A stretch of 64,000 nt of DNA from CALBPI01 sp038521865 (GCA_038521865.1 JBCBKO010000001.1:992001-1056000), one strand, 5' to 3'. Positions 43,175-52,966 are shown, counted from the first letter of the stretch. Numbers and translations are program-made. The notes: generated by a model from the sequence alone, not told the origin.

Positions 43175-44542
43175 TCAACGCCCGAATGGCGGCATACCGC
43201 CACCCCCACCAATACCCCGCATCAGGTTTTTCATACCGCCCTTGGAGACTTTCTTCATCATTTTCTCCATCTGCAGGTGCTGTTTTAGCAAGCGATTGAC
43301 ATCCTGGATCTGTTGTCCAGCCCCGCGAGCGATACGTTTTTTTCGTGACCCATTGATTTTCTTGGGAAAACGGCGCTCGTCGAACGTCATCGAGTTAATC
43401 AGAGCGATCTGGCGAGCGATCTGCTTATCATTCATCTGATTCTTCAGCGCACCCGCGTTCAGATTCCCGGGCAGCGGCATTTTTTCCATCAGGGCGCCCA
43501 ATCCGCCCATGTTCTGCATTTGTTCAAGCTGATCTTTCAGATCGCCCAAATCGAAACCTCGCCCTTTTTTGAGCTTTTTGGCGAGCCGTTCGGCCTTTTG
43601 CTGGTCAACTTTTTGCTCGACTTCCTCAACGAGCGTCAGGACGTCGCCCATGCCGAGAATGCGCGATGCCATGCGTTCCGGGTGGAACATCTCAAGGCCA
43701 TCGGTCTTCTCGCCGGTGCCGATAAACCTGATCGGCTTGCCGATGGTTTCCCGGACCGAAAGCGCCACACCGCCTCGTGCGTCACCGTCGGTCTTGGTAA
43801 GAATCACGCCTGTCAATGCCAGGGCATCATCGAATGCCTTTGCCGATTGCACCGCATCCTGACCCGCCATGCTGTCGACGACAAACAACGTCTCATGCGG
43901 CGCGACCTTGGCGTGCACCTCAGCGACCTCCGCCATCATTTCGCCATCGACGTGCAGGCGCCCGGCGGTATCGACAATCAACACATCGGCATATTGACGC
44001 TTCGCATCGTCAACCGCCCGAGCCGCGATAGCGACGGGGGCTTCGTCGGCACTTGATTCGTGGAATATCGCTCCGACTTCCTGCGCAACGGTCTGTAGCT
44101 GCAAGATTGCGGCCGGTCGGTGAACATCGACGCTGACCACCATGACTTTTTTCTTGTCGCGCTCAATGAGCCGCCTGGCCAGTTTCGCGGCGGTGGTGGT
44201 CTTGCCGGCGCCTTGCAGCCCGGCCAGCAAAATGATGGCCGGTGGCTGAACTTTCAGGTCCAGCGGCATGGCACCTTCACCACCGAGGACAGCAGTGAGT
44301 TCGGTGTGGATGATCTTGATGAACGCCTGACCCGGAGTCAGGCTCGTCATTACAGACTCACCCTGAGCCTGAGTGCGCACACGATCGATGAACCCCTTCA
44401 CCACCGGCAGGGCAACGTCCGCCTCGAGCAGCGCCATGCGCACCTGGCGCAAGGTGTCCTTGACGTTGTCTTCAGTAATCCGACCTTTACCGGTCAGCTG
44501 CTGGGTGGCACGCCGCAGGCGCTCCGAAAGGTTGTCAAACAT
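43175..44542 (-). CDS. ffh: Signal recognition particle protein Ffh
   Basis: A 455-residue GTPase that binds signal sequences and the SRP RNA and delivers ribosomes to FtsY. It has N, G and M domains: P-loop GLQGAGKTTTAAKLA, DTAGRLHVD, TKTDGDARGG, and a methionine-rich M domain (about 330-450) with the RNA-binding RIARGAG and a final GGMPPFGR. It follows the MBL gene by 48 bases and precedes rpsP, a neighbourhood conserved in gammaproteobacteria. Confidence 0.97.
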   Translation of the reverse strand: MFDNLSERLRRATQQLTGKGRITEDNVKDTLRQVRMALLEADVALPVVKGFIDRVRTQAQGESVMTSLTPGQAFIKIIHTELTAVLGGEGAMPLDLKVQPPAIILLAGLQGAGKTTTAAKLARRLIERDKKKVMVVSVDVHRPAAILQLQTVAQEVGAIFHESSADEAPVAIAARAVDDAKRQYADVLIVDTAGRLHVDGEMMAEVAEVHAKVAPHETLFVVDSMAGQDAVQSAKAFDDALALTGVILTKTDGDARGGVALSVRETIGKPIRFIGTGEKTDGLEMFHPERMASRILGMGDVLTLVEEVEQKVDQQKAERLAKKLKKGRGFDLGDLKDQLEQMQNMGGLGALMEKMPLPGNLNAGALKNQMNDKQIARQIALINSMTFDERRFPKKINGSRKKRIARGAGQQIQDVNRLLKQHLQMEKMMKKVSKGGMKNLMRGIGGGGGMPPFGR

Positions 44543-44590
44543 GCGCAGGCCCGATCAGAAATACTGATCCAGAGTTTACCGCAGCGCGGG

Positions 44591-45358
44591 TCAGATGATG
44601 AGCGTGTTACCGGTTGAGAGCATCTGGACCGGCCGTGAGGGCACCGCGTCCTGAACCTGACGCAGGATTGTGGACTCATCGCCTGGTTTCATGGCAGTCA
44701 GCCAGATTTCAGGGGTATGGGTGAGCTTGGTTAAATCAGCCGCTAACGTTCGAGGCGTATAGTGTCCGGCTGCTTCGGCCAACGCGAGCTGCTCGTCGGG
44801 GAACGAGACCTCGACCACCAGCACCTTCAAATCGGCAAACGAATTCAGCAATGGCCAAAGCGTTGCGTTGGTTGTCGTGTCTCCACTGATGGCGAATACG
44901 CCGTCCGGACCACTGACACAGTAGCCCTGCGCTGGCACGCTGTGACGAACATCGACCGCGTGGAACAAGCGTCGATTGATATCAACCACTTCCCCAGGCT
45001 GAAGTGTCTGGTACTTAATTACGGGATTAGACAGGTCGGGAAGCTGGGCAAAGTCCGGCCAGATTTCCCAATTGAAAATATGCTTTTGCAGCGTAGCGAG
45101 CGTTTCGCGGCGCCCGTAGACCGTCAGCGGGTCGCCGAGGCGCGCATCGAACACGCTGTCGATGAGAAACGGGAGTCCCGCGATGTGATCGAGATGCGCG
45201 TGCGTGAGCAGCACATGTCGTATCCTGCGTAGTTCAGGTAGAGAGAGATCTCCGACGCCGGTTCCTGCATCGAGCAGGACATCCTCATCGACCAATAGTG
45301 CGGAGGTACGCGCTCCCTGCCCTATACCACCACTGCATCCCAGCACTTTAATTTGCAT
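44591..45358 (-). CDS. MBL-fold class II cyclic-nucleotide phosphodiesterase-like hydrolase
   Basis: A 255-residue metallo-beta-lactamase-fold protein. The metal motif THAHLDH has H53, H55, D57 and H58, and a later SGDTTTNATLW supplies the aspartate ligand. The layout (MQIKVLGCSGGIG start; NWEIWPDFAQLP insertion; GHYTPRTLAADL; TGNTLII end) resembles class II cAMP phosphodiesterases of the CpdB/PDE2 type. It may therefore hydrolyse cyclic AMP or another phosphodiester; other MBL hydrolase roles are possible. It lies 48 bases upstream of ffh and is divergent from the ypjD-like gene. Confidence 0.8.
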   Translation of the reverse strand: MQIKVLGCSGGIGQGARTSALLVDEDVLLDAGTGVGDLSLPELRRIRHVLLTHAHLDHIAGLPFLIDSVFDARLGDPLTVYGRRETLATLQKHIFNWEIWPDFAQLPDLSNPVIKYQTLQPGEVVDINRRLFHAVDVRHSVPAQGYCVSGPDGVFAISGDTTTNATLWPLLNSFADLKVLVVEVSFPDEQLALAEAAGHYTPRTLAADLTKLTHTPEIWLTAMKPGDESTILRQVQDAVPSRPVQMLSTGNTLII

Positions 45359-45470
45359 ATCGATACCGCCTGTGGCGCCTCATGCGCCAGTTAACCGGTC
45401 CACCGGCTCCATCGGAGTGTTGCACCCTGCCATGACTTAACCGCAGGCATTCCCTGTGCGATCATCTCCG

Positions 45471-45476
45471 TATAAT
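45471..45476 (+). promoter_or_regulatory. -10 element for the ypjD-like gene
   Basis: TATAAT lies 33 bases before the GTG start, between divergent genes. No good -35 hexamer was seen. Confidence 0.4.
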
Positions 45477-45509
45477 TCGCAAAATTAGGCTAGAGCAGCT
45501 GGAGATTCT

Positions 45510-46307
45510 GTGCTTGCGTTCACAATTTTTGCCGCCTACGCAGCCATCGGGATTGCGCTGATTCGGCAAGCTCAAGGGGGAGAGGCGACCAAGACGCTGC
45601 CAGGATGGCTCGCGGGACTGCTGGTTCTTACGATAGGCGTCCACGGCGCAGTCTTCCTCTCAGGAGTACTGCTCAGCCCGGGCACTGGCCTTGGGCTGCC
45701 CGACGTCTTGAGCGTTATCGCCTGGTTATTCGCGGCCATTGGGCTGTTCGCCGGTATGCAGAGCGGCTTTGCTGTGCTCGCCGGTATCGTGCTCGGATTG
45801 AGCGCAGGGTTGGTAGCCCTCACCTTAATTGTACCCGCCGCGGGCGCGTCCCCGCTCACCTGGCAACTGAAGCTTCACGCGATCCTCTCGTTAACTGCAT
45901 ACAGTTTTCTGGCCGCTGGGGCGCTTCTGGCGGCCGCTTCACTGATCCAGGATGCGCAGTTGAGGGCCGCGCGAGTCAGCAAGCTTTCCTCGGTACTCCC
46001 GCCGTTGTTGGCCACCGAGCAACTGCTTGCGTCACTCACGACGTCCGGGTTTATTTTCCTGCTGATGGCCGTCACCAGCGGCTTCGTTTTTGTCGACAAC
46101 CTGTTCGCACAACATTTGGCTCACAAGAGTGTCCTGTCGCTAGGCGCCCTCGTCATCTTTGGGATGCTCGTGGTTGGTCGGCAGGCAGCCGGCTGGCGAG
46201 GTCGGCGCATGCTGCATTTGTACCTCACAGGTTTCGCTGTACTGGTTCTGGCCTATTTCGGCAGCAAGCTGGTACTCGAAGTGATTCTCCAACGTAGCTG
46301 GGGTTGA
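45510..46307 (+). CDS. ypjD: CcsA/HemX-like inner-membrane protein (YpjD family)
   Basis: A 265-residue membrane protein with about eight hydrophobic segments, related to the CcsA/CcmC cytochrome c biogenesis proteins. Histidines at LKLHAILSLTAYSFL and AHKSVLSLGALVIFG correspond to the haem-handling positions of that family. In E. coli ypjD lies beside ffh on the opposite strand, exactly as here. The GTG at 45510 has GGAG upstream. Its biochemical role is not established. Confidence 0.8.
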   Translation: MLAFTIFAAYAAIGIALIRQAQGGEATKTLPGWLAGLLVLTIGVHGAVFLSGVLLSPGTGLGLPDVLSVIAWLFAAIGLFAGMQSGFAVLAGIVLGLSAGLVALTLIVPAAGASPLTWQLKLHAILSLTAYSFLAAGALLAAASLIQDAQLRAARVSKLSSVLPPLLATEQLLASLTTSGFIFLLMAVTSGFVFVDNLFAQHLAHKSVLSLGALVIFGMLVVGRQAAGWRGRRMLHLYLTGFAVLVLAYFGSKLVLEVILQRSWG

Positions 46308-46326
46308 TCTCTAAGCACTAATTGAC

Positions 46327-46349
46327 AACGGCAGTCACAGACTGCTGTT
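46327..46349. terminator. Strong stem-loop between the ypjD-like and CorC-like genes
   Basis: AACGGCAGTC-ACA-GACTGCTGTT pairs over ten positions (one G-T wobble) with a three-base loop and is followed by only ATT. It may terminate the ypjD-like transcript or protect RNA; a rho-independent terminator would need a longer T-run. Confidence 0.45.
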
Positions 46350-46381
46350 ATTGAATCTTCGGGTCAGGAGGTTCCGCGTCT

Positions 46382-47644
46382 TTGGACGACATCCCCGTCA
46401 GTGTCATGTTCGGCATCATTGCCGGACTTCTCGTCTGTTCCGCTTTTTTCTCGAGCTCAGAAACCGCGCTGATGAGCCTGAATCGTTATCGGTTGCGACA
46501 CCGAGCCCGATCCGGCAGTCGCTCAGCACGAATGGCCGAGTCTTTGCTCCAAAAGCCCGAACGCCTGATCGGTCTGATTCTGCTTGGCAACAATGTGGTC
46601 AACATTCTCGCCGCGTCTCTTGTCGGTATCATTTCGCAGCGCCTTGGCGGGAGCGCGGCGTTCGCCATCGCCAACAGTTTGTTGACGCTCGTCGTGTTGA
46701 TATTTGCGGAAGTAGCACCCAAGACACTCGCTGCACTGAATCCCGAAAGAGTTGCGATGCCCGCAGTCTATTTTTACTACCCGGTGCTGAAGGTCACGTG
46801 GCCGATCGTGATGCTCGTCAATCTCATGGCGAACACGGTGCTGCGCCTATTTGGTGTGAGTCCTCGCGAAGTGGATGGCAATGCGCTTAGCCACGAGGAA
46901 TTGCGCACCGTAGTTAACGAAGCAGGCGCGTTGATCTCTCGCAAATACCGCACGATGCTGACGGGTATTCTCGATTTGGAAAAAGTCACCGTCGACGATG
47001 TCATGGTGCCGCACAACGATATCGTCGGCATCGATCTGGATGATGATCTCGACGACATTCTTAAGGCGATTGAATCGAGCGCTCATACCCGACTGCCCGT
47101 CTACGAGGACAACATTGATCAGATCGTTGGCGTCTTGCACATGCGCAGCCTCGTCAGGCAGACGCGGCGGGAATCAGTTACCAAGGATTTCCTTCGCAGC
47201 GTGGCCCGGGAGCCGTATTTCGTGCCGGAGGGAACCCCGCTCAGTATCCAGCTGGTGCAGTTCCAAAAACGCAAGGCGCGACTTGCACTCGTAGTGGACG
47301 AGTATGGCGACATTCAGGGGATGGTCACCCTCGAGGACATCCTCGAGGAAATCGTCGGCGAGTTCACTACCGATCCAGGCGCTGCGACCGATCAGGTACG
47401 TGAGTCCGAGGACGGTGCCTTGCTGGTTCAAGGCGCCACCAACATTCGTGAACTCAATCGCCAGGTGGGCTGGGAGTTGCCGACCGACGGTGCGAAAACC
47501 ATCAACGGGCTGGTACAAGAAACCCTGGAGCGCATTCCGGAGGCCGGCACTGTGCTTTCGATTGGCGACTACCGCATCGAGGTGCTCGCCTGCTCGGATA
47601 ACAAGGTGTTGGAAGTACGCCTTTGCGAGGCAACGGAAGGATAA
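46382..47644 (+). CDS. CNNM/CorC-family transmembrane CBS-domain protein
   Basis: A 420-residue membrane protein. An amino-terminal DUF21/CNNM transmembrane domain (about 5-180; SSSETALMSLNRYRLRHRA, LLGNNVVNILAASL) is followed by two CBS repeats (about 200-325, VMVPHNDIVGIDLDDDL and LARVVDEYGDIQGMVTLEDILEEIVGE). A CorC/HlyC transporter-associated domain ends the protein. Such proteins (YfjD, MpfA) are linked to magnesium or cobalt efflux and to haem or membrane stress. The TTG start at 46382 is decided by a strong AGGAGG ten bases upstream. The same order, ffh then ypjD then yfjD, is found in E. coli. Confidence 0.9.
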   Translation: MDDIPVSVMFGIIAGLLVCSAFFSSSETALMSLNRYRLRHRARSGSRSARMAESLLQKPERLIGLILLGNNVVNILAASLVGIISQRLGGSAAFAIANSLLTLVVLIFAEVAPKTLAALNPERVAMPAVYFYYPVLKVTWPIVMLVNLMANTVLRLFGVSPREVDGNALSHEELRTVVNEAGALISRKYRTMLTGILDLEKVTVDDVMVPHNDIVGIDLDDDLDDILKAIESSAHTRLPVYEDNIDQIVGVLHMRSLVRQTRRESVTKDFLRSVAREPYFVPEGTPLSIQLVQFQKRKARLALVVDEYGDIQGMVTLEDILEEIVGEFTTDPGAATDQVRESEDGALLVQGATNIRELNRQVGWELPTDGAKTINGLVQETLERIPEAGTVLSIGDYRIEVLACSDNKVLEVRLCEATEG

Positions 47645-47659
47645 CGTCAGTTGTCGGCG

Positions 47660-49024
47660 CTAATCGAAGCCGAGTTCGATAGCCTCGCTGACCGACCGAA
47701 CACCGATAACCTCGATGCCTTTGATCGCCTCTCTCGGGCGGTTCGCCCGCGGCACAATCGCCCGCGTGAAGCCCTGTTTCGAAGCCTCTCGCAAACGCTC
47801 TTCACCGAACTTGATCGGACGAACTTCTCCCGCCAGACCAACCTCGCCAAAAGCGAGCGTACCCTGCGGTAACGCTCGATCTCGAAAACTGGATAGCGCT
47901 GCGAGCAACGCGGGTAAATCTCCTGCTGTTTCGTGGATCCGGATGCCACCAACCACGTTGACAAACACATCCTCGCCAGCGAGTGAAACGCCACCATGTC
48001 GCTGCAAGACCGCCAGCAGAAGTGCCAGGCGATTCTGGTCGATACCTTGAGCGAGCCGTCTTGGGTGTCCGCCGTGCGCATCGGCGACCAAGGCCTGGAC
48101 CTCCACCAGAAGCGGTCGGCTTCCTTCCCAGGTGACGGTCACCAAGCTGCCAGGCGCATCGACCTGATCTCGCGACAGGAAAATCGCCGACGGGTTGGAT
48201 ACCTCACGAAAACCATCCGACTGCATCGCAAACATACCCATCTCACTGGCGGCGCCAAATCGGTTTTTGACAGCACGCACCAGACTGTATCGACTGCTGG
48301 GATCACTCTCGAAGTACAACACGGTGTCGACCATGTGCTCGACGACACGCGGGCCTGCGATGACGCCCTCTTTGGTCACGTGGCCGACGACAAACACCGA
48401 CACGCCCGCTGATTTGGCGAAGCGAGTGAGCGCACCCACGCACTCACGCAATTGTGAGACGGCGCCCGCCGCGCCCGTCTGTGCCGATGACACCAACGTC
48501 TGCATTGAATCCACCACCAGCACTTGTGCACGCTCTGCAGCCGCGGTTGCGATGATCGTCTCAATTTCGGTCTCGGCGTGCAGCGTCACCTTGCTATCAG
48601 CAACGTTGAGCCTTCTCGCTCTTGCGGCCACCTGGTTGACGCTCTCTTCGCCGGTGACGTAGAGCACACCCAGAACATCAGCGAGTCGCGCCGTGACCTG
48701 CAACAGCAGAGTGGATTTGCCGACTCCAGGGTCACCTCCTAGCAGGGTCACTGCGCCCGGCGCCAGACCGCCCCCGAGCACCCGATCGAATTCGGAAAAC
48801 CCCGTTGGGTATCGCGCGCTGACATCTTCGGGCGCCTCGGCCAATGCAGACAATCGCGAAACCGCTTGAGTCCCGGCGTATCCACTTCGCGCAGTACCCA
48901 CAGCCGCAACGCTCGAGATAGCCTCCAACGTGTTCCACGCCCCGCAATCGCTGCATTGCCCTTGCCATTTCGGCGCGATCGCTCCGCAGGCGGTGCACTG
49001 ATATTTTGGTGACTTCTTGGCCAT
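47660..49024 (-). CDS. radA: DNA repair protein RadA
   Basis: A 454-residue RecA-like ATPase that processes recombination intermediates. It has a four-cysteine zinc finger (YQCTACGAIAPKWQGQCSDCG) at about 8-29, Walker A GDPGVGKSTLLLQ, the RadA-specific KNRFG motif in VKNRFGAASEMG, and a Lon-like end (VNVVGGIRIHETAGDLP, ALSSFRDRALP). The ATG at 49024 (MAKKSPK) is the family start; a GTG two codons earlier is possible. Its end converges on the CorC-like gene. Confidence 0.97.
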   Translation of the reverse strand: MAKKSPKYQCTACGAIAPKWQGQCSDCGAWNTLEAISSVAAVGTARSGYAGTQAVSRLSALAEAPEDVSARYPTGFSEFDRVLGGGLAPGAVTLLGGDPGVGKSTLLLQVTARLADVLGVLYVTGEESVNQVAARARRLNVADSKVTLHAETEIETIIATAAAERAQVLVVDSMQTLVSSAQTGAAGAVSQLRECVGALTRFAKSAGVSVFVVGHVTKEGVIAGPRVVEHMVDTVLYFESDPSSRYSLVRAVKNRFGAASEMGMFAMQSDGFREVSNPSAIFLSRDQVDAPGSLVTVTWEGSRPLLVEVQALVADAHGGHPRRLAQGIDQNRLALLLAVLQRHGGVSLAGEDVFVNVVGGIRIHETAGDLPALLAALSSFRDRALPQGTLAFGEVGLAGEVRPIKFGEERLREASKQGFTRAIVPRANRPREAIKGIEVIGVRSVSEAIELGFD

Positions 49025-49126
49025 TTCCACGCTATTTCCACATATTCCCCGATTTACCAGAATACGCCAAAGTGGTACCTGTTTCGCAGTAACTCAAAGA
49101 CTTGCAAACTAAGCTCTCGGGCGTTT

Positions 49127-51244
49127 ATGAAGTCAGTGCTCAACATTCCACTGGGACGCCAGATTCAGGTCGCGGTTAGCGTTTTTGTGCTGCTGCCGGC
49201 AACTCTCGCGTACGGCCCTATGCTCCCGTTGCTGCAAAAAGGCGACTTGATGCTGCGGCAAGTGTTCTCCCCCAGCGCGATCGTATCGGGATCACAACAG
49301 CCGATTTTGATTGATGGCGGGCCGACGGACAATGCAACAATTCGCGCGCTTCTAGCGCAAATGGATGATGCTGCCAGTGTCACGATCGTTGATCCGCTGC
49401 CCGACGCTAGCGACGCGCTCGCCGAAGCGGTGCGCTTCAACGGCGCGACCTACATTACGGACACACCGGATCCGGACGGAAGAGAGTCCGCAGCGGTCTT
49501 CAAAGCGGCTGCCCGTGGCATCGCGCATGGCCAGCTGCCTTCGCAGACCAACGAAATCCACGCCGGGTTGCAAGCTTGGAATCTGAGCGGCAACACCATG
49601 CGCGCGAGCGCTGCCCTGATGCCGCTGCTGCCAGACTCGCGCTGGCGTGAACGCAATGGCATAGGCAGTCTCGCACCCGATCTCAACATCATCGCGATGC
49701 GCGGACTCGACGCACCGATCCAAAACGCGGCCGCCGCACTGGGTGACCGCGAGATGCCTCTGGCTCGCAAGACTGCCTCCCGGCACGTCTACATCGGCGG
49801 AGAGAACCTCGATCGACTCGCCGCTTTCGGTCGCTACCATGCAGGACTCGCAAGCGGCGAAATCCTGCGTCAGCCTGGCTGGGCGACGACCGCAAACTGG
49901 CTCGCAATCACCATCGGCATGTTCCTTCTGGTGTCTCTCTTGTGGCGCGAATCACGACGTATAATCCTGACTTACGCTGGTCTCACGACTTCTGTCTTGC
50001 TGGTTGCTCAGTGGACGCTCGCAACGCAGGCGCAGCTACAGGTCGACGTGTTGGTCGTGATCGTCAGCCTCTTGTGTGGTTTTGCGATCTGTTTCTGGCT
50101 AACTCCAGATCGCAAATCGAACCGGCGCGAAAGTTTCCGGAGCGGCCTCAGGTATCTGCGCCACGGCAAGCTGGATGCTGCTTTCCGCGTATTCAAGAGC
50201 TGCCCAACACACCCCAGCCTGATGCCGACGCTTTACAAGCTCGCCATCGCTTTCGAAAAACGATCTCAGCCGGAGCAAGCCCGAGCGGTCTTCGCGCACA
50301 TGGCCGGCCGCAAGGACGGCAAGAGCAACGTCGCACAACCCAATGCGGGAGGCGCTACGACAACGATGCGCCGACCACCGACGACGCCCGACAACATCCC
50401 GGAGACACTCGGAAGGTACGAGGTTCTGCGCCCGCTCGGCAGTGGCGCGATGGGCGGTGTTTTTCTCGGTCGTGATCCGCGAATCAATCGTCTGATCGCA
50501 TTGAAAATCGTCTCTTTCGACGAGATTAGCGATGAAGCAACCCGAGTCGAAGCTCGTGCGCGCTTCTTCCAGGAGGCCGAGTCTGCCGGGCGACTCACGC
50601 ATCCCAGCATTACCGCGGTTTACGACTCCGGCGAGGAGAACGGGCTTGGCTATATCGCGATGGAGTATGCGCCCGGTGTGCAGATGGTGCGCTACACCGC
50701 TTCAGACACGCTGCTCGACCCCGTGACACTGATGCGTTCGATGATTCAGGTCGCCGAGGCGTTGGATTACGCACATTCAGAACATGTAGTGCATCGGGAT
50801 ATCAAGCCAGCAAACCTGATTTACGACGCCAGCACCGACGGCATCAAAGTCACCGATTTCGGCGTCGCGAGATTAGTCGATGCGCAGCGCACTCAGACCG
50901 GCCTTATCCTGGGTACACCGACTTATATGTCACCGGAGCAGTCGAGCGGCGCACAAGTCGATGGCAGTTCCGACTTGTTTTCGCTTGGTGTTACTCTATA
51001 CGAACTTTTGACTGGGGAGGTTCCGTTTCGCGGGAAAAGCGTTGCGGAGCTCATGACAGCGATCAATAACAAGACACCGCAATCTGTCTCGTCACTGAGA
51101 CCGGGAATGCCGCCCGTGATCGACAGTTTCATGGAGAAGGCGCTGGCGAAGCAGCCTGAAAACCGGTTCGCATCGGGCCACGATATGGCATTTGCGATGC
51201 GCGAATGCGTGTCCGGCATGTTCGGACTGGCGGCGAACCAGTAA
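49127..51244 (+). CDS. Membrane Ser/Thr protein kinase with a CHASE2-like sensor and a carboxyl-terminal kinase domain
   Basis: A 705-residue protein. A first membrane segment (about 12-35) is followed by a periplasmic region (about 36-255) that resembles a shortened CHASE2 sensor, then three membrane helices (about 260-325). A TPR-like stretch (about 335-395) comes before a Hanks-type kinase (about 428-700). Kinase motifs are complete: P-loop LGSGAMGGVFLG, catalytic lysine in ALKIVSFDE, HRDIKPANL with H556-R557-D558, DFGVARL, and GTPTYMSPEQ in the activation loop. Placing the kinase last is the reverse of PknB. It is followed 14 bases later by a PP2C phosphatase and then an FHA protein. Confidence 0.88.
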   Translation: MKSVLNIPLGRQIQVAVSVFVLLPATLAYGPMLPLLQKGDLMLRQVFSPSAIVSGSQQPILIDGGPTDNATIRALLAQMDDAASVTIVDPLPDASDALAEAVRFNGATYITDTPDPDGRESAAVFKAAARGIAHGQLPSQTNEIHAGLQAWNLSGNTMRASAALMPLLPDSRWRERNGIGSLAPDLNIIAMRGLDAPIQNAAAALGDREMPLARKTASRHVYIGGENLDRLAAFGRYHAGLASGEILRQPGWATTANWLAITIGMFLLVSLLWRESRRIILTYAGLTTSVLLVAQWTLATQAQLQVDVLVVIVSLLCGFAICFWLTPDRKSNRRESFRSGLRYLRHGKLDAAFRVFKSCPTHPSLMPTLYKLAIAFEKRSQPEQARAVFAHMAGRKDGKSNVAQPNAGGATTTMRRPPTTPDNIPETLGRYEVLRPLGSGAMGGVFLGRDPRINRLIALKIVSFDEISDEATRVEARARFFQEAESAGRLTHPSITAVYDSGEENGLGYIAMEYAPGVQMVRYTASDTLLDPVTLMRSMIQVAEALDYAHSEHVVHRDIKPANLIYDASTDGIKVTDFGVARLVDAQRTQTGLILGTPTYMSPEQSSGAQVDGSSDLFSLGVTLYELLTGEVPFRGKSVAELMTAINNKTPQSVSSLRPGMPPVIDSFMEKALAKQPENRFASGHDMAFAMRECVSGMFGLAANQ

Positions 51245-51258
51245 GTAGAAGCACCGCG

Positions 51259-52086
51259 ATGAGCTTGAAGGGAAAAATCCAGTTCTCCGCAGTGACCGAC
51301 ACCGGCAGGGTGCGGGAACACAACGAAGACGCCATTGCGACCAATGTGGACGCCGGTTTGTTGGTGCTGGCAGATGGCATGGGTGGCTATAACGCCGGGG
51401 AAGTCGCCAGTGGTATTGCGGTGAAAACCGTCCACGGCCTGCTCTCTGACGCTGTGATGCGAGAGAAGCGCGGCGACATCGAGTCCACAACCGGGTTCAT
51501 GCGCCAGTCCATCGCACTGCGCGACGGCGTGCGCCGAGCCAACAAAATCATCCATCAAACCGCGCAAAGCCAACCTCAGTGCGAGGGCATGGGCACAACT
51601 ATCGTAGCTGCCCTGTTTTACGATGATCGAGTATCAGTCGCGCATGTTGGCGATTCTCGACTCTATCGACTGCGCGGAGGCGAGCTGAGACAGGTCACGC
51701 TCGACCACTCGCTGCTTCAAGAGTTGGTTGACCGCGGTTTTTATTCCGAAGAAGAGGCTCAGCGCTCCACCAACAGAAACTACGTCACCCGCGCGCTTGG
51801 CGTAGAACCGCAGGTCGAGGTTGAGATTCAGGAGGCGGCGGTCGAGGTCGGTGACATCTATTTGCTGTGCTCTGACGGCCTGCCTGACATGGTCGAGGAC
51901 GAGGATATTCATTTAACGATCAGTACGTTTAGTGATAACCTTGAAGTAGCAGCTAAGCAATTGGTTACCCTCGCAAATGAACATGGCGGCCGTGACAATA
52001 TCTCGGTGATGTTGGCGCGGATCAAAGAACCGTTTCCCGCTAAGCGCAGCTTAATGCAGCGGCTGTCGGGGCTGTTCGGCGGGTGA
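51259..52086 (+). CDS. PP2C-family Ser/Thr protein phosphatase
   Basis: A 275-residue metal-dependent (Mn/Mg) phosphatase. Motifs are TDTGRVREHNEDAI with the metal-binding aspartate, LADGMGGYNAGEVAS, VSVAHVGDSRLYRLR, SDGLPDMVEDEDI and HGGRDNISVML. This is the complete minimal PPM catalytic domain, like Stp1/PppA. The ATG at 51259 follows the kinase stop by 14 bases. It most likely reverses the action of the adjacent kinase. Confidence 0.93.
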   Translation: MSLKGKIQFSAVTDTGRVREHNEDAIATNVDAGLLVLADGMGGYNAGEVASGIAVKTVHGLLSDAVMREKRGDIESTTGFMRQSIALRDGVRRANKIIHQTAQSQPQCEGMGTTIVAALFYDDRVSVAHVGDSRLYRLRGGELRQVTLDHSLLQELVDRGFYSEEEAQRSTNRNYVTRALGVEPQVEVEIQEAAVEVGDIYLLCSDGLPDMVEDEDIHLTISTFSDNLEVAAKQLVTLANEHGGRDNISVMLARIKEPFPAKRSLMQRLSGLFGG

Positions 52087-52174
52087 TTGGCCGCACGGTG
52101 TTGGTGGACGAACGGATTACAGTGGTTCTTGACGCAGTCTCGAATCAATAACAACCAAGAGAAATGGAACGAAT

Positions 52175-52966
52175 ATGGCACGGCTGGTTCTGAGTCTGGG
52201 TGATCAAGTGCTCGCTGAGTACAACATGACCAAAGAGCGCTACACGATCGGGCGACTCCCGGATAACGATGTGCGCATCGATAACCCGTCGGTCAGCGGA
52301 CACCACTGCTTGATCATCAATATCCTGAATGATTCGTTCCTCGAGGATCTGAACAGCACCAACGGCACCTACGTGGGTGGCAAGCTGATCAAGAAGCATG
52401 CCTTGCAGAATGGCGACACGATCACCATCGGCCATCACCAACTGCGCTACGTAGACAGTCAGGTCAGCGACCCGGAACAGGAAGAGTTCGAAGCGACCAT
52501 GGTCATTTCACAGACCAAGCCGGACTCGGCCAAGATTCAGGCCGCAGCCGAAGCGATTGAAGGTGCCTCCGAAGAGGCCGACGAAGCTGCGGGCGAAACC
52601 ACCGCTGACGAAGCGCCAGTCGACACACCCAAGGCGACAGAAACTGCAGCGGTTGAGACCGCTGCGACAAGTGCGCCTCCCAAGACCTCCGCACTGCCGA
52701 CCGCAAAGCTTCAAGTCTTGTCCGGCAAGTTTGCAGGGCGCGAACTTGAGCTAAGCAAAGCGCTGACGACCCTCGGACGCCCCGGCATCCAGGTTGCCGC
52801 GATCACACGGCGCAGTGAAGGCTTCTACATTGTTCACGTCGAGAGCGCCGAAGGCCGAAGCGCGCCGGCCGTCAACGGCGAAGAGCTCGCCGCACAGGCG
52901 CGCAAGCTCGAGGACAATGACGTGCTGGAGCTTGCAGGCGTGAAGATGGGCTTTTATCTGACCTGA
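52175..52966 (+). CDS. FHA-domain phosphothreonine-binding protein
   Basis: A 263-residue cytosolic protein. A full FHA domain (about 22-90) contains GRLPDNDVRIDNPSVSGHH and NSTNGTYVGG, the phosphothreonine-binding loops. An Ala/Glu/Thr-rich linker (about 118-172) follows, with several threonines that could be phosphorylated. The end is a second FHA-like domain (about 178-262; LGRPGIQVAAITRRSEGFY) that lacks the usual S-x-x-H. It is the third gene of the kinase-phosphatase-FHA cluster and the obvious effector of threonine phosphorylation. Confidence 0.9.
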   Translation: MARLVLSLGDQVLAEYNMTKERYTIGRLPDNDVRIDNPSVSGHHCLIINILNDSFLEDLNSTNGTYVGGKLIKKHALQNGDTITIGHHQLRYVDSQVSDPEQEEFEATMVISQTKPDSAKIQAAAEAIEGASEEADEAAGETTADEAPVDTPKATETAAVETAATSAPPKTSALPTAKLQVLSGKFAGRELELSKALTTLGRPGIQVAAITRRSEGFYIVHVESAEGRSAPAVNGEELAAQARKLEDNDVLELAGVKMGFYLT

